Shown piece after piece: positions 35,830 through 46,294 of a stretch of 64,000 nt of DNA. The DNA comes from Gonapodya sp. JEL0774 (Eukaryota; Monoblepharomycota; Monoblepharidomycetes; Monoblepharidales; Gonapodyaceae). Each line of letters starts with the position of its first letter. Within the stretch, counting starts at the first letter, position 1. The notes under the pieces were generated by a model, which saw nothing but the letters and a program-made list of their open reading frames with translations, did no database searches and was not told the origin of the DNA. Made by a program: the position numbers and the translations under genes. Location: NCBI GenBank assembly GCA_027604505.1, contig JADIIX010000001.1, positions 558,001 to 622,000 of the forward strand, given 5' to 3'.

Positions 35830-38133
35830 CTAACTGCCACCGGTGGCAGCAGCAACAGCCCTCTCGTACACACCAGGGGTGTGCTCCCACATACCCTCCG
35901 CGCTCCACTCGACCTCTCCAAACACCTCCGCCACATCACCCACATCGTACATGGCATAGCCAGCGCCACCGGTAGCAAGTGGTCTGAGCCATAAAACGCG
36001 GCCTGGAGGATACACTCGACGCGCCGAAGTGTTCGTAGAGGACCCGCCCACACGCGACCGCGCCCGCTCGCACACCTCGCGATATTGCGCGTGGAACCAC
36101 TCCCCTGTATCCGCCCCCGCCTCGCTGCGCTCAGCAGACCCTCGAGCCCGATGAAGAGCTTCCGATGACAGAGTGGGTGAGTCCAGCACCGATCCGATTC
36201 GGCGAGCAGTGTCTGCAATGGCGTCCACACAAAGACGAGGAATGGGATCGTGACCGACTACAACAGAAGTCACAAAGGCCGGGCGAGGTCGGCCGGAAGG
36301 GTGAGTGGAGGGAACTCCACGGAGGAGATGGGAGAGGGGAAGTGATACGAGGGCAGGGGGTCCAAAGCAAATACAGTGGAGTGGTCGATTGCCAGGGAGG
36401 GGAGGTGTGTTCGGGAGCGTCAAAGATGTGGCTGGGTCTGGAAATTTCAAAATGCAGGAACAAAAAGGATGCATGGGTCATGATAAAGCGAAATCCTGGA
36501 GCTCGCTTACCTGCCAACAGTCCGGCCAAGCAAGCCGCGACCCCCGCTCCCAGAGAATGACCGACCAGAACCACACCATACTCTGACCACGCTTTCATGG
36601 CGTTTGCGAGCTCTGCCATAACCGGCCCTTGGGGGTCAGCGAGGATCTGCGCGGCTTCCAGCATTCCTTGATGAACAAGGAAACTCTCAGAAAGGTAGGG
36701 CTCATCTGCGTCCACCATAATCACATCATCATCGAGGGAGTTGGATGAGGAGTGACGGATAGGGAAGGGTACGGAGCCGGAGTTGAGGTCGACGAGGAGG
36801 TCGTGGAGAGACAGAGTTCCCCGCAAGACCAAAATAATGGATCTGCAACAGCCAGAGGGGTGAGGGTAAAATCAATGTGAAACCAGCTCCAAGCTGCTGA
36901 TACCTCGTAGGGTGGTCCACAAGCAGCAAGTACGTGGGGTGATAGGCAAGAGGATGTCGAGGCTCGGAAGGTTTTGTAGAAGTGGAGGTCTCCTTGCCAG
37001 TTTCAGCGGGAGCTCGACTGGCTTCATCGGCAGCTTTCGCAAGTTTCGGTGCCACGTCCGCCAGACGTGATGCCATGAGCACGTGCTCAGCTGTGGGTGG
37101 ACCGTCGGTATCACAGGCTTTGAACAATGTTTTGGGGAAGACACCACAGCAAATGATGACACGTACGATCTACATCCACTACACGCCGCGATGTCCCTGC
37201 TTTGTTCTCCTCCCCATCATTCTGCGTATCTGCAGGAGACTCGCCGGCAATGAGATGGAAGATCCACCGGTACCTTCGGCCGTATGCGGCTAATGCATAG
37301 GACGCACAGCGATGCAAGAACGCGGAGTACTCCTCGTCGGGGTTTATTTCCCGGAGGACATATGGAGATGGTACTGGAGCTGGGTCTGGGCTCGGCGCAT
37401 AGTCTCGGAAGTTTGAGTATTTGGAATCGAAGAGCACCGAGGCACGTTTCTGAGCGGCTGCAATCTGTGAAGAGACTTCAGCCGAAACCAAATCGAAAGA
37501 TTTTTGGTGGGAAACAAAGGTGATGATGGTGCGCGTCTCGTCCAGCGCGTCGTACCATTCTTCAGGCGGCTCTGCGGTGGGAGCAGCATCAGGAAAGTTT
37601 TCATCCGCCACCCATTGTTCCAAAGTCACTGCACGGAGAACGGCGAGGTCCACGCGCTCCACGGATGGTAGGTCACGGTAGCGACGATGTCGGGACTGCT
37701 TTTGCAGGACCAGAAGTGTCCGAAAAGCAGTCACTTTCTGCAGAACGGACGCCTCGGGAGCGCCAGTTTCTAGCACAGCACGATCCGTTTCTACCATGTC
37801 CAAAAACTTGGCGAGCAATCGAAACAGCCCGGTTTGGGCTCGGGTCGGTGTGAGGAGGGAACCAGAGATGATCAGCTCATCAACGTGCTTGAGTGCCCAA
37901 GAAGTCAGTCCAAGACTAGCAGCAAACGATGCATCTACTGCTGATATGGACGCCCGAGAAACCTCGCTTGCAGCGTGAAGAAGAGACGCAAGAATGCGGT
38001 GAGGGAGGTCAGGTGCTGGGTCATCTCCGCCTTCGATTCTTTTGACCGAGTTACCACCCTCAAGTACATTTTGCGCAACGGCAAAGCCGAGGGCTGTCGC
38101 AGCTTTCGAAGCCGAGAATGCAACTGAGAGCAT
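35830..38133 (-). CDS. Class 3 lipase, sn-1 diacylglycerol lipase-like
   Basis: Exons: 37167-38133, 36904-37117, 36511-36842, 35830-36437; phases close, 706 aa from ATG 38133. Hydrolyses acyl esters of diacyl- or triacylglycerol. The lipase domain starts SIILVLRGTLS after the 36843-36903 intron. The nucleophile elbow is VVLVGHSLGAG (Ser about 490) and the catalytic Asp region is VVVGHDPIPRL. A helical N-terminal region (SVAFSASKAATALGFAVAQ) precedes it, as in fungal DAGL-type proteins. The frame stays open upstream of ATG 38133 (LRLGVNVAQSM) to about 38170, where an AAG acceptor could join a further 5' exon, so the true start may be farther upstream. Co-occurrence with a diacylglycerol kinase in the window is suggestive only. 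Confidence 0.8.
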
Positions 38134-38511
38134 GGACTGTGCGACGTTCACGCCGAGACGCAAGCCCGAGACTTGTGCACATTAACAGAGATGATGCCGT
38201 AAAGAATGAGTGATGGTGATAGCCGTCAAGAGCGCGAGTTTTTTCCGGATTATGGACGGGGGACAATTGGTTGCGAAGCTTAGCGCCAGATGAACATCTC
38301 CATCAACTCACCCAGCTCCAGAAGCGTGAACACAATTTCCTCCTTCATTGCTGCGGAAGCGATTCCGAGAGGACGCCGCTAGTGTATCGTTCTCTGTCGC
38401 TCGCTACTAAAGTGATGGGAACACCCCAAACTCGGGGATTTGACCCCGACCCATTTGCATGTGAAACAACAGCCTGAGCGCCCATTGTGCTTAAATGCAG
38501 TCTTTACGCCA
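38134..38511. other. Region between lipase and the 332-aa protein gene
   Basis: About 380 nt. It may hold an unfound first exon of the lipase, because the lipase frame is open upstream of its first ATG. It has a GC-rich inverted segment (cggggatttgaccccg, about 38433-38448) but no complete tRNA fold. Confidence 0.35.
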
Positions 38512-39904
38512 TTACTCAACACCTGAGACGTCTTCCAGTGCGCCGATTATTTTGAATGAGAAAAAGTAATCATATTTTTTTTCTTTGACTAGCCAAATAC
38601 CTCTCTCCTCCCTCTCGAGTCCCAGCCACCATACAAACCACTCCAACTGCCCGGAACCTTGATCGTGATCGACGCTGAGCGAAGAAGATTGAAAAATTAT
38701 TTTCTCGACAAAGTTGCGATGATCGAGCCCGGTACGGTAGTCAGACTCACCTTCGGATCCTGAGGACGTTGGAAGAGAAAGAATAGAAAGAGCGGCAGAA
38801 GTGAGTAAGAGTGAGTCAGAAAGGTTATCTGGCGAGATTGGGCAGGGAGGAATGGTTGATAGCTTGTTAACTGTTTCCAATTGATACTGGTAACCGGTTG
38901 CGTCAGTTCCCAAGTGCTAACCTCCTTCAACCGTGTATCCCACCAAGCCCATCACCTCCACTGCACCCTGCTTTGCCTCTCTTCGACTCAGTTCCTCCAT
39001 GATTTTAAGCATAGGCCCCGATCCTGGCAGTGGTGATGGGTCGGCCTTTTGAGACGATTCGGAAGACAGTTGAAGCGACGAGATTCCGAGAGAGCGAGAG
39101 CGGATGAGAAGCTGCGTCGAGGAATCTCCGGACCCTGTCGACATCACAAGGGGGGGTGTTACGCTTCGAATAAGGCTGGTGGAACGGTTCAGATATCTGG
39201 ATTTTGGTATCCACAAGTGCACTCGAATTACCCAGCCGAGATTTCTCCATCAGTTCGCCGAGTAGCGTCTGCTCCAGCGAGGATAAGCACACTTTGGAAG
39301 CCAGATCTTCGAATCCATGAAGCAAGCGATGACGAGAATAGAAGGTGTCGGCCCTGGAAATGAGATTGCTAGCATCTCCTCAAAACTTGAGAAATGATTA
39401 AAGGCGAATCGCACCTTTATAACAGCAGACCTAAGTTGCAATACGGTGAGTCGAAGGTCTGAGGAGTAGTAAACTGCAAATCGAGCATTTCAGTTGCGCC
39501 AAACACGTTCCGACTTCTGAGTGATTTGACGACATATGGATTTCCGTACCCTCTGTCTCGCCAGCAACGTCCAGTGTCTGTTTGCTTCCCTGAGGTCCCC
39601 TTCCTAGCGGGTCGATCCCAGCAAGTGGGAGCAAGATATCCGAGTTTTGTCGAATCCATCCAACCAGCTGGAGATTGAAGGTGGAGACAATCAAGTCCAC
39701 TGCCAGCTGACCAAGGTTGGCGATAGAATTTGGAGATGGCTGGGGCAAACGGAAATGAGGAAAGGGAAGTGCTGCGTTGGTTACGCAACGAGGAGAGCAT
39801 CCACGAACCACGAGTAAGATTGAATCCGCGAAGGAGGGAATCTCCGCGGAATCACATGGGGCAAACTCAAAAATCTCAGGCCCGGACGAAGAAAAAACGG
39901 GCAT
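38512..39904 (-). CDS. Hypothetical protein, six exons
   Basis: Exons: 39550-39904, 39431-39473, 39232-39353, 38922-39134, 38751-38870, 38512-38657; every phase closes, 332 aa. The start is ATG MPVFSSSGPEIFEF. Ordered parts include NSIANLGQLAVDLIVSTFNLQ, SSDLRLTVLQLRADTFYSRH with RLLHGFEDLASKV, and SLEQTLLGELMEK. They also include LKIMEELSRREAKQGAVEV and a tryptophan-rich end (QLEWFVWWLGLEREERGIW). No signal peptide or motif is recognised and I cannot name a family. It lies head-to-head with the GNAT gene, 28 nt between start codons if both starts are right. Confidence 0.6.
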
Positions 39905-39932
39905 TCGCGTGGAGGATACGGAATACAAAATT

Positions 39933-40855
39933 ATGACTGATCGGAGAGTCAAGCGATCGGACTCTTTCACTTCCAAAGCACGAACACATATACAGAAAAT
40001 GCTCGATTCCCATTTACCCGCGCCCAAATTCCGCCTTCGGGCAGCTTCACTCGAGCGCGAGGACCATCGTTTTGTCCTCAGAGCCTTTGATTCAGCTCTG
40101 CCCTTTCTGGCAAGCATTGGGAGCGAGAATCAAGTGATTTCCCCCATTTTTAGTCACCGCAACCAAAGATAATCTCATGTATTTCAACGTTACTATTAGT
40201 GGGGAACTACTCCCTTCTCGGAAAGAGTGGAGAGGGTATGGGCCCAGGTCGGATTGTTGGAATGTACCAAAATCTGGAGCAGGCATGTACTTCTTATAGG
40301 TTGAATCATTCACCTCTAGCATCCGCACGAGCCAGGAACAGCTGAGCTCGAATGAAGAAATTTGTCGTGCTGACTGGGTTCGGGTTTTCGTGGCGGAAAC
40401 CGTTGAGGACAACATTCCGCTGGCTGCAATGACACTTAAAATGGCACCGGCACCATATGTTCTGGACTGCCCGTCTATAAAGGAAGCGGTGAATGCTCGG
40501 GAGTCGTTAATGTTCCTCGCAATGCTGGTGGCGGATCGAACCGCCCCAGTGACCTCTGCTGGCTCAGGTGCTTTCTTGATCACCGAGGCGGTGAAAATGG
40601 CGCGTGCGAACGGTTGTAGCACACTTTATGTGGACTGCTGGGATGGGAACGACGGCAAGCTGGTGAAGTGGGTTCCCCCTTTGCGAACAACTATGAATGT
40701 GCTACTTACAGCTGTTGTTCTTCTCCTAATAAAGTTATTACTGCAGGAACGGGTTTGAACCTCTCGAGTCGTTTGATGTACTCCTGAGTGCGGCTATGGC
40801 GAAGCCATGGAAGGGAAGGTTACTAAGAATGAGACTGGAGGGGCCAACTGGGTAA
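39933..40855 (+). CDS. GNAT-family N-acetyltransferase
   Basis: Transfers acetyl from acetyl-CoA to an amine. Exons: 39933-40133, 40200-40247, 40300-40671, then a last exon from 40747 to TAA 40855. The sequence follows a common fungal GNAT layout: RAFDSALPFLASIGSENQW, GTTPFSERVE, RVFVAETVEDNIPLAAM, LAMLVADRTA, then the acetyl-CoA loop region SAGSGAFLITEAVKMARANG. It continues LYVDCWDGNDGKLVKW and NGFEPLESFDVLL. An alternative start is ATG 39999. The last junction does not close: the only AG at 40746 needs a phase-2 donor, and GT at 40672 is phase 0. A microexon, unusual donor or sequence error is possible. Confidence 0.75.
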
Positions 40856-40954
40856 GTCACCCATTTGTGAGGTTCTATCTGGTTATGTAATGACACTTAT
40901 CTTTCATTAACTTGTGGCGAATCGCTTGTTAGGGATTGAATTATTTGCCATATG

Positions 40955-41824
40955 TTACGCTCTGAGTTTTAATTGTTTCAAGACATATATTTGCACTGAA
41001 TCTAGCTCTTCTCGCATCTCGTGAGAGATGTGCTTTCCCACACACTTGGCTACTTTGTCCTTGCCAATTCGTTTCACACCAAATCCCCTTCTCTCGGCCT
41101 CCTTCCATGCCTCCTCCACGACTTTTGGGTCTCGCGGCTCGAGAGCAAGGTAGGCGATAGTGCGTGGGCCGGAGAGGGAGGACAGAGTACTAAAGAAGGC
41201 AGGAAGGAGTGCCATAGAGAAAATGCAGTCCGAGGCAAGAATGATATCCATGGGAAGGAAGGGAATCAGAGTAGATTTTATTGGTTTGAGCCAGTCAAGA
41301 GGGAGGGCGGTCAGGAGTGGAGGTTCTGGGCGAGATTGATCCAAGTGTATTGTATTGAGATGTAACGACGACGCTTCATCGCACTTCCTAATAGCTGATT
41401 CCCCTAGTTCCGCAGTTTGCTGTTCAGATTCCACGAGGTCGCGAGCTGGCCGGATTGCTCCAACACTTCGGTTCGCCTTGACATTATCTCCCAGAATCCC
41501 CACAATGTGTTCTGGCAGGTCAGTTGCAAATGTCCAGGATGCACCCAGAACACGAGATGCGATCACCGCGCATATGCCGGTTCCCGAACCAAGATCGAGG
41601 ACCGACTTCCCGGCGAAAGGAAGGGGTGAGGGGCAGTCGGATGGAACATTGGAGGAGTTGGAGGATGATCGAGAGTGAAGAGCGTGCAGATAGCGCGCGA
41701 GAACAAGTCCAGCAGGCCAAACAGTGGTCGCATGTGAGCCTGAAGTTTGCGATTGCTTGAAGCGAAACACATCTTCCCGAAATGTGACTTCCAAAACCGG
41801 TAGGGAGGCTGCTGCTGAAGTCAT
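40955..41824 (-). CDS. METTL21-type protein methyltransferase
   Basis: Single exon, 289 aa from ATG 41824 (MTSAAASLPVLEV). A seven-beta-strand SAM-dependent methyltransferase of the METTL21/Methyltransf_16 group, most members of which methylate lysines on translation factors or chaperones. Evidence: TTVWPAGLVLARYL upstream of motif I, SVLDLGSGTGICAVIAS (SAM loop), FATDLPEHI (acidic end of beta 2), and MDIILASDCIF (post-II motif, a DxxF-type variant of the DCVY seen in the family). Substrate not predictable. The frame extends upstream of the ATG without another ATG. Confidence 0.82.
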   Translation of the reverse strand: MTSAAASLPVLEVTFREDVFRFKQSQTSGSHATTVWPAGLVLARYLHALHSRSSSNSSNVPSDCPSPLPFAGKSVLDLGSGTGICAVIASRVLGASWTFATDLPEHIVGILGDNVKANRSVGAIRPARDLVESEQQTAELGESAIRKCDEASSLHLNTIHLDQSRPEPPLLTALPLDWLKPIKSTLIPFLPMDIILASDCIFSMALLPAFFSTLSSLSGPRTIAYLALEPRDPKVVEEAWKEAERRGFGVKRIGKDKVAKCVGKHISHEMREELDSVQIYVLKQLKLRA

Positions 41825-42359
41825 CGTATTGAGGTGAAACACGAAAGATTGATGGCAACCAGAGTCGTTGGTTGTTAGACGTTGAAGGAATCTTTGGGGG
41901 CTCGCTTCGCAATTTTTTTCTTTCAATGCGACGACCTCCGACAGCCCCTATTAATTAATTAGTACCCTCACTAAGTGATCCTTCTGTAAATGAGAAAGAC
42001 TGAAATGATTTACTTCACTTCTGTTGTAAGTACCCAAACTATCGTCGTCTTTGCTGTAGAATTTTTTCTACGATAGTGTTGTTCGTCCAGTTTGCCGATA
42101 AATTCTCAAATGGTCTTGACAAATGAACATTACCGTGATCGTCCGGATTTTCGCTGAAGTGCATCCATTCACGGTTGTGAGTACTGACATTGTTGATGTA
42201 ACACTTCATAGGCACACAGTCCATTATCGCGGCCTCTATAAGCAGGGTACGATGTATTCACAGCAAGTTACGATTAGAGAAGGTAATATAGAGCACTTCA
42301 AATACGGATCGGCTCGTTAATCTCCCCAACTTCATCTTCTCATCACCATCCTTGATCCT
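41825..42359. other. Intergenic region
   Basis: About 535 nt between the methyltransferase start and the 3' end of the RING gene, both minus strand. AT-rich, with no supported gene. A duplicated ttaattaa-type motif is seen near 41951-41960. Confidence 0.35.
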
Positions 42360-44502
42360 TCACAAGCTTTGCGCCAGGCTCCCCGACGGACTCACACCTG
42401 ATCCTCTACCAGCAACACCCGCCATTCCTCCTATACCCATTCCAACACCACTTCCACCGAGGGAACGTCTCCCCGTACTGCTATTACCCCCGAGCCCAAA
42501 GCCACCGTTGTTTGCAGATCCTGAAACATTCACTGGGTTGAAAGAGAACGCACCTACACAGAGGAAACATGGCCTGTTTGCGAGAGTTGGATGGGGCACT
42601 CTCGATGAACTGCTACTCACGTCTTGCCCCACCAGCACCAACTGCTCCTCCACCTCCAAAGCCTCCGACATTCATTCCCCCATTATTCCCACCACCACCA
42701 AAGCCTTGTTGATTTCCTCCGAAGCCGAAAGTAGCTGCCCTCGCATGCTGCGCAACTCCCATCCCCCCAACCATCCCGCCGGCTCCGCCACTCTGTATTC
42801 CGCCATCCCCTCCAAGTCTACTCGCCGGCCTCCCAAACATCGCCATCCCTTGTCCCCCTCCGTTCATTCCCGTGCCACTTGCACCCCCTCGTGAGGAGCC
42901 TGGTGGGACAAACGTGTTGAATGATCCTCCAGCGGGCAAGATTCCAATTCCACGAGGTGGGGGCGCACGCTGAGTCGCAAGAGTAGCGCCTGAAGCAGGG
43001 ACTGAAGCTGGCAGGAGAGTTTTGCGTTTCAGCTTGTCGTACATCTTGAGGCAGTAGTGGGAGGGAGTGAGTGTGCCGTGCATGGTTCAATAATATTGGA
43101 ATCAAACTCACCTGTTGTAGTTTGACGAACTGTGACAAAGTTTCCATGATTGATGGTCGATCAGACATTGAGGGAATGAAAGCAAGATTTGAGTCATGAA
43201 CAACTTGGTATACCACGAACCCCTTGTACCTGCCGGGTTTTCTCCGCCATCTTCGGTTCAGGATATGTATGTGTGAGAGGCCAACATCACTGACATTAAA
43301 GCACTCATACCCAAAACGCACCTGTTCAGACGCTTCATGAGCACGACGCTTGTCATGTTCGTGAGCTTTCTCAAGGGCTGTTGTGTTCGGATAGGCGTTC
43401 GGATTGTGAGAAAAGAGCGCAAGGAGCCGTGATCAGCGCACGAAGGTACGGTCACACATACTCAATATTTTATCGCGAAGATCTGAAATCAGTAGAAAGA
43501 GAACGTGAGTTGATTCATCCCAGGGAGCCAGTCAGCTTGGATCCTTCCACGAATCTGCAAAGACGGGACCTGATCTTTCAACAGACGCACGACAACTTAC
43601 TCTGAATCTCTCCGTTCGCCTCTCGCACAACAGCTTGCATTTGTCTTTCTAATGCGGAGTGGCGGGTCTCGGCGTTGCGTTCCAGCATCTGGTGGAAGGC
43701 CATTTCTACCGCGAGTCATTAGATGGTGGGAACCCACTCGGACATCGAATCGAGCCTCGAAGGTGACCAGAGTATATCTTACACCTCAAGCATACTCTTT
43801 GCGAGTTTCGTGATGTTTTGTAGCTCGACGATCTTTCCCTGGTAGCTCCAATGACCACCACCAGAAATTCCGCACTGTCCATCAACCATCTCTCACCTTG
43901 CGTGACTTGGTAGGTCCAAAAGGCAAGTCCACGTGAAGCAATATCCATGATTACTTCTGGTCGTAGTCCAGCAAGAACGGACTGCACGGGAAGACGCCCT
44001 AAGTGTGTGTTCGGAGAGGAGCAGTGACGATAGACTCCCGCGAGCCCCACGCACCGACTTGTAGTCCTCCGATGGATTCAGCTCCGTCGTAACAATATCA
44101 TCTGGCTGGGTGAGAGAGGTCTCGCACGCGGGGCAGACTCAAAAACAGTGGAGGCAAACAACAATTACGAAGGATCTGGTGGGCTGACAGTCACCAACTC
44201 ACCGAGTGCGGTAGAGAAGGCTCCCTGAGCGCAATCCACGCAAAATAAGTGAGAGCATGTTGTGACCACGGCTTTTCCGCTGGTTCCGAGCGCGACTCGG
44301 CAGTTCACTGTAACCCAGGGGAGAAATTTCAGCCAGGATCCAGACGAAAGGAAAGTTCAGTGCCGAAATCAAGTAGAGCATCTTCAATCACTACTACATG
44401 GCATTTTTTGCCGGACCACGATCTCCAATACCTCCGTTCCGGTCGTGCTCTCCCATTGGCGCACGCACCATTGTTGCATCTCAACTCGACTTCGCCTGAC
44501 AT
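42360..44502 (-). CDS. HEI10/CCNB1IP1-like RING protein
   Basis: RING-coiled-coil SUMO/ubiquitin E3 family (Zip3/HEI10/CCNB1IP1) that controls meiotic crossover maturation. The start is ATG 44502. Exons 44469-44502, 44203-44307, 44055-44137 and 43897-43981 are clear. Together they give the atypical RING: ELRCNNG, VNCRV, VVTTCSHLFCVDCAQGAF, CPACETSL. These are followed by the family hallmark DYKSSVLAGLRPEVIMDIASR with GLAFWTYQ. Downstream exons encode a coiled coil (AFHQMLERNAETRHSALERQM; TTALEKAHEHDKRRAHEAS; KMYDKLKRKTLL). The tail is Gly-rich (GGMVGGMGVAQ; GGNSSTGRRSLGGSG) ending at TGA 42360. Junctions between 43896 and 43060 are only partly resolved. Confidence 0.78.
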
Positions 44503-45444
44503 CACTTAAACAGCAGGCGCCACGGAATCGTAGAAATAAGCGGGTTTGGGGAGTCTCGAGAAAGATTGGTGGCGAATGAAATCGATTCTCCGGCTTCGGC
44601 TTCCCGAGGGGTCGACCAAAACTGATCAAAATTCCCACCATCAGCACTGGCTGTCCACTGAAACCAGTAACTTCATCTTACCTGACTGCTTACGCACGCA
44701 ATCAAGAGCTACAAAGATTTGCATAATTCTTCTCAACCTACAATTTAACACAGGCAGCTGGAAGTACATGAACTCCTTTCATTCGTATTCACGAGCCTCG
44801 CTATCGAATCTCTCCCCTTAGTCAGCAATTGTCACAGTTACATAGCAACTGAATTATAATATGCACTTCTCTCCTTTGTGCGCACAGCAGTATTGTCTGT
44901 ACTTTCTTACATGACGGTGAGAGCCCAGCAGAGCTAACTGGCCACGTGGCGCCGCCATTCTGTAACAAAGTTTGTGAAATAAAGAGTGCAGTAATAGCCA
45001 CTGGACTGGCGGGGTTAACGAGGTTACAGAACACGTATATGGGACTGTTTCTTTGGCAAACATGCTGATCATAAGATTTGTGATGATGAAGAAAGCGTCA
45101 TAACGTTCGGCCTGTCCATTTGATCTTCTCTGGGAATGCGCCTGTAGAATGCGAGGGTGTGACGAAACCGGCATTATTACGTGTTTATGGTTGCATAAGA
45201 ATCATTTTCAAACCTCCGGCATGCGCTGCGAACGGCCCTGTCGCCTTCATTTCCAGCCACACGACTGTTCTTTCTTTGAGCGAGAGGCTTACTTAAATAG
45301 AGTCGCTTGTTCATTCGTATTAGACACATCCAGAGAATACTAATACTCAACGAGAAAATTCTAGGTGCAAATACCGCGAACACGGTGCAGAAAAACACCC
45401 CCTTCGCCCAAACACGCGGTTGGCAGCATGTCTTTCACAAGAGG

Positions 45445-45458
45445 ATCACGCGTGTGAT
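45445..45458. repeat. Inverted repeat ATCAC-gcgt-GTGAT
   Basis: Five-base arms flank a 4-nt spacer in the divergent promoter region. Together with the repeat 50 nt downstream it looks like a paired dimer-binding site. Confidence 0.4.
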
Positions 45459-45507
45459 GAACTTTGTTCCGGAGCGCCGGCGGAAAATGTATGATGCACA
45501 TCCACAC

Positions 45508-45525
45508 TGACGTGTGATCACGTCA
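45508..45525. promoter_or_regulatory. Inverted repeat TGACGTG-tgat-CACGTCA
   Basis: Perfect 7-bp arms with a 4-nt spacer. The arms contain TGACG (CRE/bZIP half-site) and CACGT (E-box core). This is consistent with a bZIP or bHLH operator about 770 nt upstream of the Nrg1-like start; inference. Confidence 0.4.
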
Positions 45526-46294
45526 TGGGAAATCGATCAGTCCCTGCCCAGTTGCTCCATAGTCATCGGCTTATCAAACGTTGTCGGCCACTTTTACATA
45601 GTCCACCGATATAGAGAGCACGAGAACTGAAATGTGAAGATCTTACACTGAGTAGTGACCGCCTTTTGAGAGCCTCAGTGTAGTTTGTCCATTCTAAGCA
45701 TTAAAATCTAAACATCAATGTGGGCGCTGGAGTGTCGGAGCATGACAGCTACATATACTAAATTGGATTGTGTACGGGCATGGCAACATTTTCGAAAGAA
45801 GGTCATTGAAATTACTCTTCAATTCAATTTCCTTTGAGACCTCCACATTGTAAATTCTCCCAGCAGTTTGCACTTGTTTCTATTTGTGTAAATGTGGGAT
45901 GTATGGGATTTATGACTTATCGGAATGACTGGGTGGGCAAATTTTGAGTTGGTCCGTCGTTTTGGTGGGACCCTTGTGATCCCTCCCCCCTGAAACCAAG
46001 TCACCTTCTTCGATTATCGACCGTGGAAATTTGGCGCAGCCTCACAGCGACAAGTACCGGCTACTCGCACCGTGCTTTCTGTACGCTTGCTCTCTATACC
46101 AGACTGCCGATTCGTGTGTCCAGTACCCCGGAGTAAAGGGCGAGGCCCTGTTTTTGCCGGTGTCGGGAACTACCCAGAAAATCAGTTGGTGAGCATCAAG
46201 GGCGTGCCTTTTATTATTAGCAAGCTCTTGTGATGTATTGACAATAGAGTCACGGGCCTTCAGATTTGAAACCCGGGTCGTGTTCTGCCACGCC

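Larger units (their letters stand above)
44503..46294. other. Long intergenic region, shared upstream of HEI10-like and Nrg1-like genes
   Basis: About 1.8 kb between two divergent genes. Small frames on both strands show no family or splice support. It contains two close inverted repeats built from GTGAT/ATCAC half-sites (listed separately). It is the longest gene-free stretch in the window. Confidence 0.45.

Noticed and set aside
38420-38460. GGGGTCAAATCCCC-like T-arm on the minus strand
   Set aside because: The stem is good but there is no A-box, anticodon arm or acceptor pairing around it.
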